Positions 1 through 8,447 of a stretch of DNA of 64,000 nucleotides are shown one piece after another. Numbering within the stretch: position 1 is the stretch's first letter; each line of letters opens with the position of its first letter. This stretch comes from Novosphingobium sp. (lineage in GTDB: Bacteria > Pseudomonadota > Alphaproteobacteria > Sphingomonadales > Sphingomonadaceae): NCBI RefSeq assembly GCF_039595395.1, contig NZ_JBCNLP010000006.1, forward strand, positions 253,001 through 317,000. The letters are read 5' to 3'. The notes beneath the pieces are model-generated. The model saw only the letters and a list, made by a program, of their open reading frames with translations. It had not been told where the DNA came from and did no database searches. A program made the translations under genes and the position numbers.

Positions 1-264
1 GTTGCCAGTGCCTGCACCGCTTACCACACCTATCAGCTCGACTGGCAGCCGCATGCGATCACCATCGGCGTGGACGGTCATGGCTATATGCGTGTCGCCG
101 ATGATCAGCCGGGGGGACATGCCGCCTGGCCATTTACCGTGCCCTATCGCCTGATCCTCAATCTGGCGGTCGGCGGCGATTGGGGTGGCGCCAAGGGGAT
201 CGATGATGGCGCGCTGCCGCAGCGCATGTCTGTCGATTATGTCCGCTATTGGCGCGCATCGTGA
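1..264 (+). CDS. GH16 family beta-glucanase, C-terminal part (5' truncated by window)
   Basis: The frame is open from base 1 and ends at a TGA at 262-264, so only the last 87 residues are present. They match the end of a GH16 (laminarinase/lichenase-type) jelly roll: a Y-H-T-Y-x-L-D-W strand followed by I-x-V-D-G, then PF-x-PYRLILNLAVGG-x-W-GG, and a final strand ending VDYVRYWR. The family hydrolyses beta-1,3 or mixed-linkage beta-glucans outside the cell. The catalytic E-x-D-x-x-E motif lies upstream of the window and cannot be checked. The stop overlaps the GTG start of the DUF6445 gene, and a GH3 beta-glucosidase follows on the other strand, which fits beta-glucan use. Confidence 0.85.
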   Translation, partial: VASACTAYHTYQLDWQPHAITIGVDGHGYMRVADDQPGGHAAWPFTVPYRLILNLAVGGDWGGAKGIDDGALPQRMSVDYVRYWRAS

Positions 265-935
265 GCACGCCCGCAATCACGGTCCATCGCGTCGGGCGCG
301 AGGCGCAGCCGGTTGTGGTGATCGACGGTTTCGCGCCTGATCCCGATGCGCTGCGCGATGTCGCAATCGGGGCGACTTTTGGTCCGGCCACGCAGCATTA
401 TCCGGGCATTCGCGCGGCGCTGCCGCCTTCCTATCTGCCATCGCAACTTGCGGTTCTGGCGGATATTCTGGGGCCCATGCTGGGCCGCTCCGGCGCGGTG
501 GATGTGATCGACGCGAGCTTCTCGATGGTGACGACCCCGCCCGATCAACTGGAGGTCCGTCAGCGCTTTCCGCATTGCGATGCCTTTGGCGCGGACCGGA
601 TCGCGCTGGTGCATTATCTTGCGCCCATGGGCGACGGAACAGCGTTCTTCCGCCATCGCTCGACCGGCTTCGAGACGCTTGACGAGGAGCGTGCGCCGAT
701 CTTCTTCGGCCAGCTTGAGGCTGAAATCCGCTATGGCGGCCTGCCGCCCGCGCGCTATGTCACGGGCGACACGCCTCTGTTCGAGCGCATCTTCGAGGTC
801 GAGGCGCGTTACAACCGCGCGCTCGTCTATCCCAGCTATCTGCTCCACAGCGGGGCCATCGCGCCCGACGCGGTGCTGTCGAGCGACCCGGCATTCGGTC
901 GCCTGACAGTCACCGGGTTTCTCTCGGTCGGTTAG
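261..935 (+). CDS. DUF6445 family protein
   Basis: 224 residues, no signal peptide, so probably cytoplasmic. I place the start at the GTG at 261 because it overlaps the GH16 stop as GTGA, the usual sign of translational coupling; a TTG at 249 in the same frame is the alternative. The sequence resembles the DUF6445 family (VVVIDGFAPDPDALRD near the N-terminus, HYPGIRA, an F-P-H-x-D-x-F-G-x-D segment near the middle, and a C-terminal region with Y-x-x-Y-x-L-H-S-G). The conserved HxD and a distal histidine are compatible with a 2-oxoglutarate/iron oxygenase-like fold, but that is inference. From memory, relatives sit beside SapC, cupin and halogenase-like genes in sphingomonad TBDR loci. No function is established. 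It ends 4 bases into the convergent GH3 gene. Confidence 0.7.
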   Translation: MSTPAITVHRVGREAQPVVVIDGFAPDPDALRDVAIGATFGPATQHYPGIRAALPPSYLPSQLAVLADILGPMLGRSGAVDVIDASFSMVTTPPDQLEVRQRFPHCDAFGADRIALVHYLAPMGDGTAFFRHRSTGFETLDEERAPIFFGQLEAEIRYGGLPPARYVTGDTPLFERIFEVEARYNRALVYPSYLLHSGAIAPDAVLSSDPAFGRLTVTGFLSVG

Positions 936-3187
936 GGCTTCATCGTCGCCGCATCGACCGTCGTGGTCAGGATCACCGAGCGATCCTGCGCATCATGCGC
1001 CAGCGCGACGCGGTAGCGGCCACCCGCAACACGCCAGCCGGGCAAGGCCGTGTCATAGTCGGCAAGGATGCGCGGCTCGGCCACCAAGGTCACGCGCGTT
1101 GCCTCGCCGGGCTTGAGCGTGACGCGCCGGAATGCGGCGAGCCGCATCGGTGCCGACGATCCCTCACGCGCGACATAGACCTGCGGCACGTCGGAGCCCG
1201 CAACACGCCCGGTGTTGACCACATCGAAGCTGATGCTGAGCTTCGCGCCGCCGGTCACGACCGGGATGCGATAGGCAAAGCGCGTGTAGCTGAGCCCATG
1301 GCCGAAGGGGAAAAGCGGCGCGGCATGTGTCTTCTCATACCAGCGATAGCCGACATCGGCACCTTCGGTGTAATCGATGGGGAAGCTGGCCAGTTGATGG
1401 TCGCCGGCATGAGCGGGATCGGCGGCGGCCTGCGCCTCGACGGCGGTCAGTTGGTCAAACCCGACCGGCGCGGCGCGCGGGGCCTGGGCCGTGCTGGCGG
1501 GGAAGGTGATCGGCAGGCGGCCCGAGGGATTGACGCGGCCCGTCAGGATGTTGGCGATCGCCAGGCCGCCGCGCTGGCCCGGATACCATGCCTGCAGGAT
1601 CGCGGGCACCGCTGCGCGCCATGGCATCAGCACCGGACCGCCGGTTTCCATCACCGCGATTGTTTTGGGTTGCGCGGCCGCGACCGCCGCGATCAGATCG
1701 TTCTGATGATCGGGCAGCGACAGGTCGGGGACGTCCTGTGCCTCGGTGGTCCACTGGGTTGCGAAGATGATCGCGACGTCAGCGGCCTTGGCGGCTGCCG
1801 CGGCGGCGGCAGAGTCGTGGCCATCGATCCAGGTCACCTGCGCCTGAGGCATCGCCGCGCGGATCGCGAGCAGCGGCGAGGACGCATGCCAGGTGACCCG
1901 CGCGAAGGATGAGGCGGCGCCATGGGTGAGCGGAATCTCCACCGGCGCGCCGCCAACCGAACGGACCTGGCTCGACCCGCCGCCCGACAGCACGCCGACA
2001 TCGGCATGGCCGCCGATCAGCACGATGCGCTTGGCGGTGCGTGCCAGTGGGAGAAGATCGCCGTCATTCTTGAGCAGCACGATTCCCGCTTCGGCGGCCC
2101 GCTGCGCGACTTCGGCATGGGCGTCATAGGGGATCGGCTGGGCGGCGCTGGCGGGGGCGTCATAGGCGCCGGTTTCGATCAGCCCCGTCAGATAGCGCGT
2201 CACCATGTCATCGAGCCGCGCCATCGGCACGCGGCCCGCAGCGATGTCGGCCTTGAGCGCATCGGCAAAATAGATGGCCTGATCGAGTTCCTGCCCCGAT
2301 TCCTGATCGAGCCCGGCATTCGCCGCCTTGGCTGAGGAATGCACCGCGCCCCAGTCGCTCATCACCCAGCCGCGATAGCCCCAGTCGCGCTTGAGCACAT
2401 CGCTCAGCAGATGGGCATTCTCGCAGGCCCAGTCGCCATTGACCTTGTTGTAGGCGCACATCACCGAGCCGGGTTTGCCCGTCTCAATGGCGATTTCGAA
2501 GGCGAGCAGGTCGCTCATTCTGAGCGCGGCCTCGTCGATCCGCGCATCGGCGACGGTGCGACCGGTTTCCTGCGAATTGAGCGCGAAATGCTTGATGGTC
2601 GAGACGATGCGGTTCGATTGCACGCCCGCGATATGCGCGCCCGCCATCGTGCCGGAAAGCAGCGGGTCCTCGCCCAGATATTCGAAATTCCGCCCGTTCC
2701 ACGGGTCGCGCGTCAGATTGACTCCGCCTGCGAGCAGCACCGAAAAGCGCTTGGCGCGTGCCTCGGCACCGATCATCGCGCCACCCGCCCGCGCGATTGC
2801 GGGATCGAAACTCGCCGCGGTGGCGAGGCTGGAGGGCAGGGCGGTTGCAACGTCACCCTTGCGCTGCTCGACCTGATTCGCGACGCCCAGCGAGGCATCG
2901 CTCTCGCGAATCAGGGGAACGCCCAGATGCGGGATGCCGTCGATATGGCCGGCGGAAGGGATCAGTTCGTTCTGCGTCTTGCCCTTGGCCATCGGCGGGA
3001 AAAGGCCGTGGATCAACTGGATTTTCTCGTCGAGCGTCATGCGGGCAACGATTGCGGCGGCGCGGCTGCGCGCATCCTGCGCCGGGGCCTGTCCGCTTGA
3101 TGGATCGGCCATCGCCGTGGGCGCGGCGCCCGCGATACCGCAGATCAGCGTCGTCCCCAGAAGCCAGCCATGATGTGCCTTTGCCAC
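932..3187 (-). CDS. GH3 family beta-glucosidase, secreted
   Basis: 751 residues, the normal size for a BglX-type periplasmic GH3 enzyme that removes terminal glucose from beta-glucosides. A Sec signal peptide (hydrophobic stretch at about 8-26, cleavage near AMA-D28) precedes the N-terminal (beta/alpha)8 domain. The nucleophile is Asp278 in the V-M-S-D-W-G motif; the upstream K-H-F and GED-P-LLSG substrate-binding motifs are also present. The C-terminal part has the GH3_C domain (VLIGGHADVGVLSGGGSS region) and a fibronectin III-like end (D-V-P-Q-V-Y-V). It is divergent from the TBDR at 3400, with a LacI-type operator between them. It probably finishes oligosaccharides made by the GH16 enzyme. 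Confidence 0.93.
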   Translation of the reverse strand: MAKAHHGWLLGTTLICGIAGAAPTAMADPSSGQAPAQDARSRAAAIVARMTLDEKIQLIHGLFPPMAKGKTQNELIPSAGHIDGIPHLGVPLIRESDASLGVANQVEQRKGDVATALPSSLATAASFDPAIARAGGAMIGAEARAKRFSVLLAGGVNLTRDPWNGRNFEYLGEDPLLSGTMAGAHIAGVQSNRIVSTIKHFALNSQETGRTVADARIDEAALRMSDLLAFEIAIETGKPGSVMCAYNKVNGDWACENAHLLSDVLKRDWGYRGWVMSDWGAVHSSAKAANAGLDQESGQELDQAIYFADALKADIAAGRVPMARLDDMVTRYLTGLIETGAYDAPASAAQPIPYDAHAEVAQRAAEAGIVLLKNDGDLLPLARTAKRIVLIGGHADVGVLSGGGSSQVRSVGGAPVEIPLTHGAASSFARVTWHASSPLLAIRAAMPQAQVTWIDGHDSAAAAAAAKAADVAIIFATQWTTEAQDVPDLSLPDHQNDLIAAVAAAQPKTIAVMETGGPVLMPWRAAVPAILQAWYPGQRGGLAIANILTGRVNPSGRLPITFPASTAQAPRAAPVGFDQLTAVEAQAAADPAHAGDHQLASFPIDYTEGADVGYRWYEKTHAAPLFPFGHGLSYTRFAYRIPVVTGGAKLSISFDVVNTGRVAGSDVPQVYVAREGSSAPMRLAAFRRVTLKPGEATRVTLVAEPRILADYDTALPGWRVAGGRYRVALAHDAQDRSVILTTTVDAATMKP

Positions 3188-3282
3188 GTCGAAATTCTCC
3201 CCGATTTTATGGATATGTCTTTGCCGTCAGAATATCGCACGGCTGCCCATGCCGCGCCTGATGGCGTGGGGACAGCCCATGC

Positions 3283-3296
3283 TGATAACGCTAACA
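3283..3296. promoter_or_regulatory. LacI-family operator in the GH3/TBDR divergent promoter region
   Basis: The 14-mer TGATAACGCTAACA is an imperfect palindrome around a central CG step, with 5 of 7 positions symmetric, of the TGNTANCGNTANCA type bound by LacI/GalR proteins. It lies between the GH3 start (3187, minus) and the TBDR start (3400, plus). A TTGACA box at 3323-3328 is a candidate -35 for the TBDR, but I see no good -10 at the right spacing. The LacI gene at 9927 is the obvious candidate regulator. Confidence 0.5.
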
Positions 3297-3399
3297 ACAA
3301 CTTGTTTTCTCACCTTGCCATCTTGACAATTACTTTGTCCAGGAACAAGTGAACGTTCTCAAGCAGAGTGCGCAGGAGTAATGCGCCGCTAACAGGGGG

Positions 3400-6300
3400 A
3401 TGATGATGAGGGGCTTTGGCACCAGTCTTGCCGCGCGCCTGGCGCTCGGTGGATCGATGCTCGCACTGGCGAGTTGTCCGATGATTGCCGCTGCACAGGA
3501 TACGGGCGCCACGGCCCAGAACCAGCCAGCGACCACGCCGCCGGAGGCTGCGCCCGGTTATACCGCCGAAACGGGCGAAGCGATTGTCGTGACCGGCATC
3601 CGCGCCAGCCTTCGCAGTTCGCTCAGCCTCAAGCGCGATGCGCAGGGCATTGTCGATGCGATCTCGTCGGAAGAGATGGGCAAGTTCCCCGACACCAACC
3701 TGGCTGAATCGCTCCAGCGTATCACCGGCGTGTCGATCGACCGTTCGAATGGTGAGGGGCAATTTGTCACCGTTCGCGGTTTCGGTCCGGAATACAATCT
3801 CGTCACGCTCAATGGCCGCCAGATCGCGACCTCGATCATCGGTGACGGCAACAGCGCACCGGTCTCGCGCTCGTTCGACTTCGCCAATCTCGCCTCCGAA
3901 GGTGTGGCAGCCCTCGAAGTCTATAAGTCGGGGCGCGCCACCGTACCCTCGGGCGGCATCGGTTCGACGATCAACATCCGCACGCCGCGTCCCCTGGACA
4001 AGCCGGGCATGCATGGTTCGCTGCAGGCACGCGGCGTGGTCGACACGACGCAGAACGGCGGCAAGGACGTAACGCCGGAAGTGTCGGGCATTTTCTCCGA
4101 CACCTTCGCGGAAGATCGCATCGGCGTGCTGATCCTCGGCTCGTTCCAGGAGCGCCATTTCAGCGCCAACCAGGCCAATGTCGGTTACCGCGACGGCTAT
4201 CTCGGTTCGGAAAACAACTGGGGCTCGCTCGCGCAGCAGGGCGATCCGCGCTATGCCAACATCACCAACCGGCCCGGCCCGAACAGCGTCTATCAGGTGC
4301 CGCAGAATGCCAGCTATGACGTGGTCAACGGCAAGCGCCAGCGCATCAACGGCCAGGCGGTGCTGCAGTTCAAGCCGACCGATACGCTGACGGCGACCTT
4401 CGACTACACCTATTCGCGCAACACGGTCGACATTCGCGACAACAGCGTCGGCATCTGGTACAATCACAACGACACGTCGAGCGCATGGACCAATGGCCCG
4501 GTCGCTGGCCCCGTCTTCTACACCGAGCGGTTCCAGGCGAGCGAAGGCAAGGATCTGTCCTATTCGGCCTCGCAGACTTCGGCGCGCAGCGAGAACAAGG
4601 CGATCGGCGGCAACCTCACCTGGAAGGCGCCCGGCGGCGTCACCATGGTGCTCGACGTCAGCCATTCGACCGCTGAATCGAAGCCGAACAGCCCCTATGG
4701 CAACAGCAATTCGGTGGGCACGGCCATCTTCGGCATCCAGAGCCAGACGGTCAATTTCCAGAACAAGCTGCCGGGCATCTCCTACACCATGTATCCGGGG
4801 ATCGATCCGCTGAACCCGGCGAACATCGTCCCGACGGGTAACGCTTTCCGCAACTCCTACTTCCGCGACGAGATCAACCAGTTCCAGGTGAAGGGGCATT
4901 ACGACCACCATCGCGGCTTCCTCGACAGCCTCGACTGGGGTGTTCAATACACCGACAATGCGGTGCGTTCGGCCTACAGCGTGCTGCAGAACGACACATG
5001 GGGCGGCACCGGTGGCGACAGCCCGGCGCAACGTGCGGCCGCAGCCGCGCTGCTGCCGGACAATCTGTTCAATCTCGTCAGCATTCCCGACAAGTTCTCG
5101 GGTATCAGCGGCGCGAATGCGGCGAACATCGTCAAGTCGTTCTACTCGTTCGATCTGGGGAGCGTCGTCTCGCGGCTTGATCAGGCCTATAAGATCTGTG
5201 GCGGTAACGGTCAGTGCCTGATCCCTTACACCACCGATTCGCACATTCACGAAAAGACGATCTCGCCTTACTTCCAGTTCAGCGGGAAGTTTAACATTCT
5301 CTCGATCCCCGGCCATGTCATCGGTGGCGTGCGCTATGAAACGACCACCGTCGATGCCTCGGCGCTGGTGCCGACTCCCTCGGGCGCACGGCAGAATTCG
5401 CAGAATGAGTTCAACATCCTGTTCAACGGCAGCGGCTTCACCTCGTCGAAGGGCAGCTATCAGAACTGGCTGCCGTCGATCGACTTCGACATCGAACCGA
5501 CGCGCAACATCAAGCTGCGTGCTTCCTACAGCCACACCATCACGCGCGCGGACTATGGCAGCCTGCAGGGCGGTCAGCGGCTCGATACGCTGTTCCGCAT
5601 TGGTGGCGGCACGGGGTCTGTCGGTAATCCCAATCTGATCCCGTACAAGTCGAAGAACATCGATGTGTCGGCAGAGTGGTATTACAACAAGGAAAGCTAC
5701 CTTTCGGTCGGCTATTTCCACAAGAGCGTGGCCAATTACATTGGCAATACGGTGGTCAATCAGACAATCCCCGGCGTCACATCGCCCACCACGACGTTCA
5801 ATGGCGTCACGCAGAACGGCCCGCGTTATCAGGCCGCACTCAATGCTCTGGGCGCCAATGCGACCTATGGTCAGATCCGCGACTATATCGCCGCCAACTA
5901 TCCCGGTGGCGTGGTCAATGGGACCATCGTCGCGCAGCCGAACGATCCGCTGGTGAATTTCGTGCTGCAGACGCCGTATAACAGCAACCAGACCGCCAAT
6001 GTCGATGGCTTCGAATTCGCGATCCAGCACAACTTCTGGCACACCGGCTTCGGCACGATCCTCAACTACACGATCGTGAAGGGCAACCGGAACTATGACA
6101 ACAGCCTGCCGGCCAGCGTGTCGCAATTCGCGATCACCGGTCTGTCGGACAGCGCCAACGCCGTGCTGTTCTACGACAAGAACGGGCTGCAGGCGCGTGC
6201 CGCCTACAACTGGCGCAAGGGCTATCTGTCGAGTTCGGGCGTCAACCCGTTCTACATCGACACCTACGGTCAGTTGGACGTCAGTGCCAGCTATGCGATC

Positions 6301-6441
6301 ACCAAGAACATCTCGGTGTTCTTCGAGGGGATCAACGTCAACAGCGAGAATCGCAGCGGCCATGCCCGTGCGGACAGCAACGTCGGTTTTGTGACGAAGC
6401 AGGGTCCGCGTTACTCGGGCGGTGCGCGGATCACCTTCTGA
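3400..6441 (+). CDS. TonB-dependent receptor (Xanthomonas/Caulobacter type), glucan locus
   Basis: About 1013 residues. Three ATGs in a row (3400, 3403, 3406) follow an AGGGGG box at 3394-3399; the third has the best spacing. A signal peptide ends near AAAQ. The N-terminal plug starts with a TonB-box-like E-A-I-V-V-T-G-I-R-A-S and continues with D-A-I-S-S-E-E-M-G-K-F-P-D-T-N-L-A-E-S-L-Q-R, the hallmark of the TIGR01782-type receptors that import oligosaccharides. The beta-barrel ends with the phenylalanine-terminated strand G-G-A-R-I-T-F. It imports a large ligand across the outer membrane using TonB energy. The flanking GH16 and GH3 genes suggest a beta-glucan oligosaccharide. A strong terminator follows at 6455. 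Confidence 0.93.
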   Translation: MMMRGFGTSLAARLALGGSMLALASCPMIAAAQDTGATAQNQPATTPPEAAPGYTAETGEAIVVTGIRASLRSSLSLKRDAQGIVDAISSEEMGKFPDTNLAESLQRITGVSIDRSNGEGQFVTVRGFGPEYNLVTLNGRQIATSIIGDGNSAPVSRSFDFANLASEGVAALEVYKSGRATVPSGGIGSTINIRTPRPLDKPGMHGSLQARGVVDTTQNGGKDVTPEVSGIFSDTFAEDRIGVLILGSFQERHFSANQANVGYRDGYLGSENNWGSLAQQGDPRYANITNRPGPNSVYQVPQNASYDVVNGKRQRINGQAVLQFKPTDTLTATFDYTYSRNTVDIRDNSVGIWYNHNDTSSAWTNGPVAGPVFYTERFQASEGKDLSYSASQTSARSENKAIGGNLTWKAPGGVTMVLDVSHSTAESKPNSPYGNSNSVGTAIFGIQSQTVNFQNKLPGISYTMYPGIDPLNPANIVPTGNAFRNSYFRDEINQFQVKGHYDHHRGFLDSLDWGVQYTDNAVRSAYSVLQNDTWGGTGGDSPAQRAAAAALLPDNLFNLVSIPDKFSGISGANAANIVKSFYSFDLGSVVSRLDQAYKICGGNGQCLIPYTTDSHIHEKTISPYFQFSGKFNILSIPGHVIGGVRYETTTVDASALVPTPSGARQNSQNEFNILFNGSGFTSSKGSYQNWLPSIDFDIEPTRNIKLRASYSHTITRADYGSLQGGQRLDTLFRIGGGTGSVGNPNLIPYKSKNIDVSAEWYYNKESYLSVGYFHKSVANYIGNTVVNQTIPGVTSPTTTFNGVTQNGPRYQAALNALGANATYGQIRDYIAANYPGGVVNGTIVAQPNDPLVNFVLQTPYNSNQTANVDGFEFAIQHNFWHTGFGTILNYTIVKGNRNYDNSLPASVSQFAITGLSDSANAVLFYDKNGLQARAAYNWRKGYLSSSGVNPFYIDTYGQLDVSASYAITKNISVFFEGINVNSENRSGHARADSNVGFVTKQGPRYSGGARITF

Positions 6442-6454
6442 CCCCAGCGAACAG

Positions 6455-6485
6455 CGCCACCCTCGCGATGCGAGGGTGGCGTTTT
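6455..6485 (+). terminator. Rho-independent terminator after the TBDR
   Basis: A perfect 12-bp stem (CGCCACCCTCGC at 6455-6466 with GCGAGGGTGGCG at 6470-6481), a GAT loop, then TTTT at 6482-6485. It separates the TBDR message from the SapC operon. Confidence 0.9.
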
Positions 6486-6700
6486 CCCGTTTCGTGAGGC
6501 ACAAGGCTGACAGGGAGTGGCCTGAGCAGGACCACGCAGCAGGACGGGTCACGTGGATACGGCCATTTCCGGGATGGGAGCCATGAGCGGGGACACTGCA
6601 GGTCGCCCCGGCGTCGGACACCTGCGCCTCTGCCAACCTCGACCTATCTCGACGCGGGCCCTGCGGCGTGGCGCCCGCTCGCAATGGAGCATTTGATCTG

Positions 6701-7423
6701 ATGGCCAATCACGCCCTTCTTTCCTCGGATGATCACCTGACCCTGCGCATCATCCCGCAGCGCGGCGCGGACAGGGGCGATGCGGTGATGGCCTGCCTCA
6801 TCGTGCCGACAGAGTTCCGCCGTGTGCAGAACGACTTTCCCATCCTGTTCCGCCTGACGCCGCAGCGCGACCGCTTCCAGGCCTTCGCGATGTTTGGTTT
6901 TGAACAGGGCGAAAACCTCTTCCTTCAGGACAATCATTGGGATGCGGGCTATCTTCCGCTGGCGATGCAGATCCAGCCCTTGTTGATCGGCCATCCCGCG
7001 ACAGAAGGCGGCGACAAGCAGATCCATATCGATCTGGACAGTCCGCGCATCTCGGGCAGTGAGGAGGGGATCCGGCTGTTCGATGACCTCGGTCGCCCGA
7101 CCCCCTATCTTGAGACGATGGCCGAACGGCTTGGCGAACTCGATGCCGGGTGGCAGGCGAATGATGATTTCTTCACCGCGCTCACCCGCCATGAGCTGCT
7201 TGAACCGCTGACGCTGGAGATCACGCTGAACGATGGTTCGACCAGTCGGCTGGTGGGCTATCACGGCATTGCCGAGGAGAGGCTGCAACAACTCGATGCG
7301 GCGGCGCTTGGCGACCTGCAGGCCGGAGGCCATCTGATGCCGGTGTTTATGGCGCTGGCGTCGCTTGCCAATGTCGCGGAACTGCGCGATCGCAAGAGCC
7401 TGCGGGTCGCCATGCATGGTTGA
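6701..7423 (+). CDS. SapC family protein
   Basis: 240 residues. ATG at 6701 chosen because GGAG lies at 6686-6689; an in-frame upstream start at 6668 is possible. The sequence shows the SapC family pattern: H-x-x-L near the N-terminus, V-P-T-E-F-R-R-V-Q-N-D-F-P-I-L-F, F-G-F-E-Q-G-E-N-L-F, and W-D-A-G-Y-L-P. The name comes from a Campylobacter S-layer gene, but in sphingomonads and Caulobacter these proteins lie beside TBDRs and halogenase-like genes and have no proven role. No signal peptide is visible, so it is probably cytoplasmic. The stop overlaps the next start by 8 bases, so the SapC, cupin and halogenase genes form one coupled operon. Confidence 0.8.
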   Translation: MANHALLSSDDHLTLRIIPQRGADRGDAVMACLIVPTEFRRVQNDFPILFRLTPQRDRFQAFAMFGFEQGENLFLQDNHWDAGYLPLAMQIQPLLIGHPATEGGDKQIHIDLDSPRISGSEEGIRLFDDLGRPTPYLETMAERLGELDAGWQANDDFFTALTRHELLEPLTLEITLNDGSTSRLVGYHGIAEERLQQLDAAALGDLQAGGHLMPVFMALASLANVAELRDRKSLRVAMHG

Positions 7424-8447
7424 TACCGATCCGGGCATCTTCGAAGATCTGGCGCGCGTGCCCGAAGTGCGGGTCGTGGATGCCGCTGATCTCGATGCGC
7501 GGCTGCAGGGTGCCGATACGCCTTTCGTGGTGCGCGGCCTGGTGAAGGACTGGCCGCTGGTCGAGGCCGGGCGCCGCTCATCGCGTGAGGCGCGCGCCTA
7601 TCTGCTGCGCCATCACCGCGATATGGCTTTCACCGTCGCCGTCGGGGAACTGGGCGGCGATGGGCGCCTGTTCTACGACGCGGATATGGCGATGAATTTT
7701 CGCACTTTGCGCGCCAAGCTGCCCGACATCTTCCAGCGGATGGATGCGGTGGAAGGACGCGCGGGAGCACCCTCGGTCTATCTTTCCTCGATCGACATGC
7801 ACCAGTTCTTCGATGGGCTGCATGAAGCAAACCATCTCGATCTGGGCGAGCGGACGTGTCTGGCGAGCATCTGGATCGGCACGCGCACGCGCATCGCGGC
7901 GCATAATGACCTGCCCAACAATCTGGCCTGCGTGGCGGTGGGCCGCCGCCGCTTCACCCTGTTCCCGCGTGAGCAGTTCCGCAACCTGCATCTGGGGCCG
8001 ATCGATAACACGCCCGCGGGCCGCGCGATCAGCATGGTCGATTTCCACGCGCCCGATCCGCAGCGCCATCCCCGTTTTCCCGACGCGCTGGCCCATGCGC
8101 AGGTCGCCGAGCTGGAGGCGGGGGATGCCTTGTACATCCCGTCCATGTGGTGGCATCACGTCGAGGGTCTCGAGGATTTCAACATTCTGGTGAACTACTG
8201 GTGGCGTGAGACACCGCGCTGGATGGGCTCGCCGCAGGATGCGCTGACCCATGCGCTGCTGGCGATCCGCGATCTGCCCGCCGACCAGAAGCAGCATTGG
8301 CGCGACATGTTCGACTATTACGTCTTCGCCAATGGCGACGAGGTGACCGCCCATATTCCGGAGGAAGGCCGCAGCGTGCTGGCCCCGCTCACCCCGGAAA
8401 GCGCCGACCGTATTCGTGCCTTCCTGCTCAGGAATCTCAGTCAATGA
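7416..8447 (+). CDS. JmjC-like cupin (cupin_8), putative Fe(II)/2-oxoglutarate oxygenase
   Basis: 343 residues, the usual length for cupin_8 proteins. The start is the ATG at 7416, which overlaps the SapC stop. The iron-binding facial triad is visible as His163-x-Asp165 (I-A-A-H-N-D-L-P-N-N) and a distal His247 in the I-P-S-M-W-W-H-H-V motif. Relatives hydroxylate proteins or small molecules, but members of this SapC/halogenase cluster are uncharacterised. The stop overlaps the halogenase-like start as ATGA at 8444-8447. The target may be a product or protein handled by the neighbouring flavin enzyme, which is inference from the operon only. Confidence 0.8.
   Translation: MVDTDPGIFEDLARVPEVRVVDAADLDARLQGADTPFVVRGLVKDWPLVEAGRRSSREARAYLLRHHRDMAFTVAVGELGGDGRLFYDADMAMNFRTLRAKLPDIFQRMDAVEGRAGAPSVYLSSIDMHQFFDGLHEANHLDLGERTCLASIWIGTRTRIAAHNDLPNNLACVAVGRRRFTLFPREQFRNLHLGPIDNTPAGRAISMVDFHAPDPQRHPRFPDALAHAQVAELEAGDALYIPSMWWHHVEGLEDFNILVNYWWRETPRWMGSPQDALTHALLAIRDLPADQKQHWRDMFDYYVFANGDEVTAHIPEEGRSVLAPLTPESADRIRAFLLRNLSQ

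Noticed and set aside
3310..6708. 1132-codon open frame on the minus strand
   Set aside because: It is antisense to a complete TonB receptor with clear motifs; the product is Arg/Val/Asp-rich without any family pattern, as usual for the complement of GC-rich genes.
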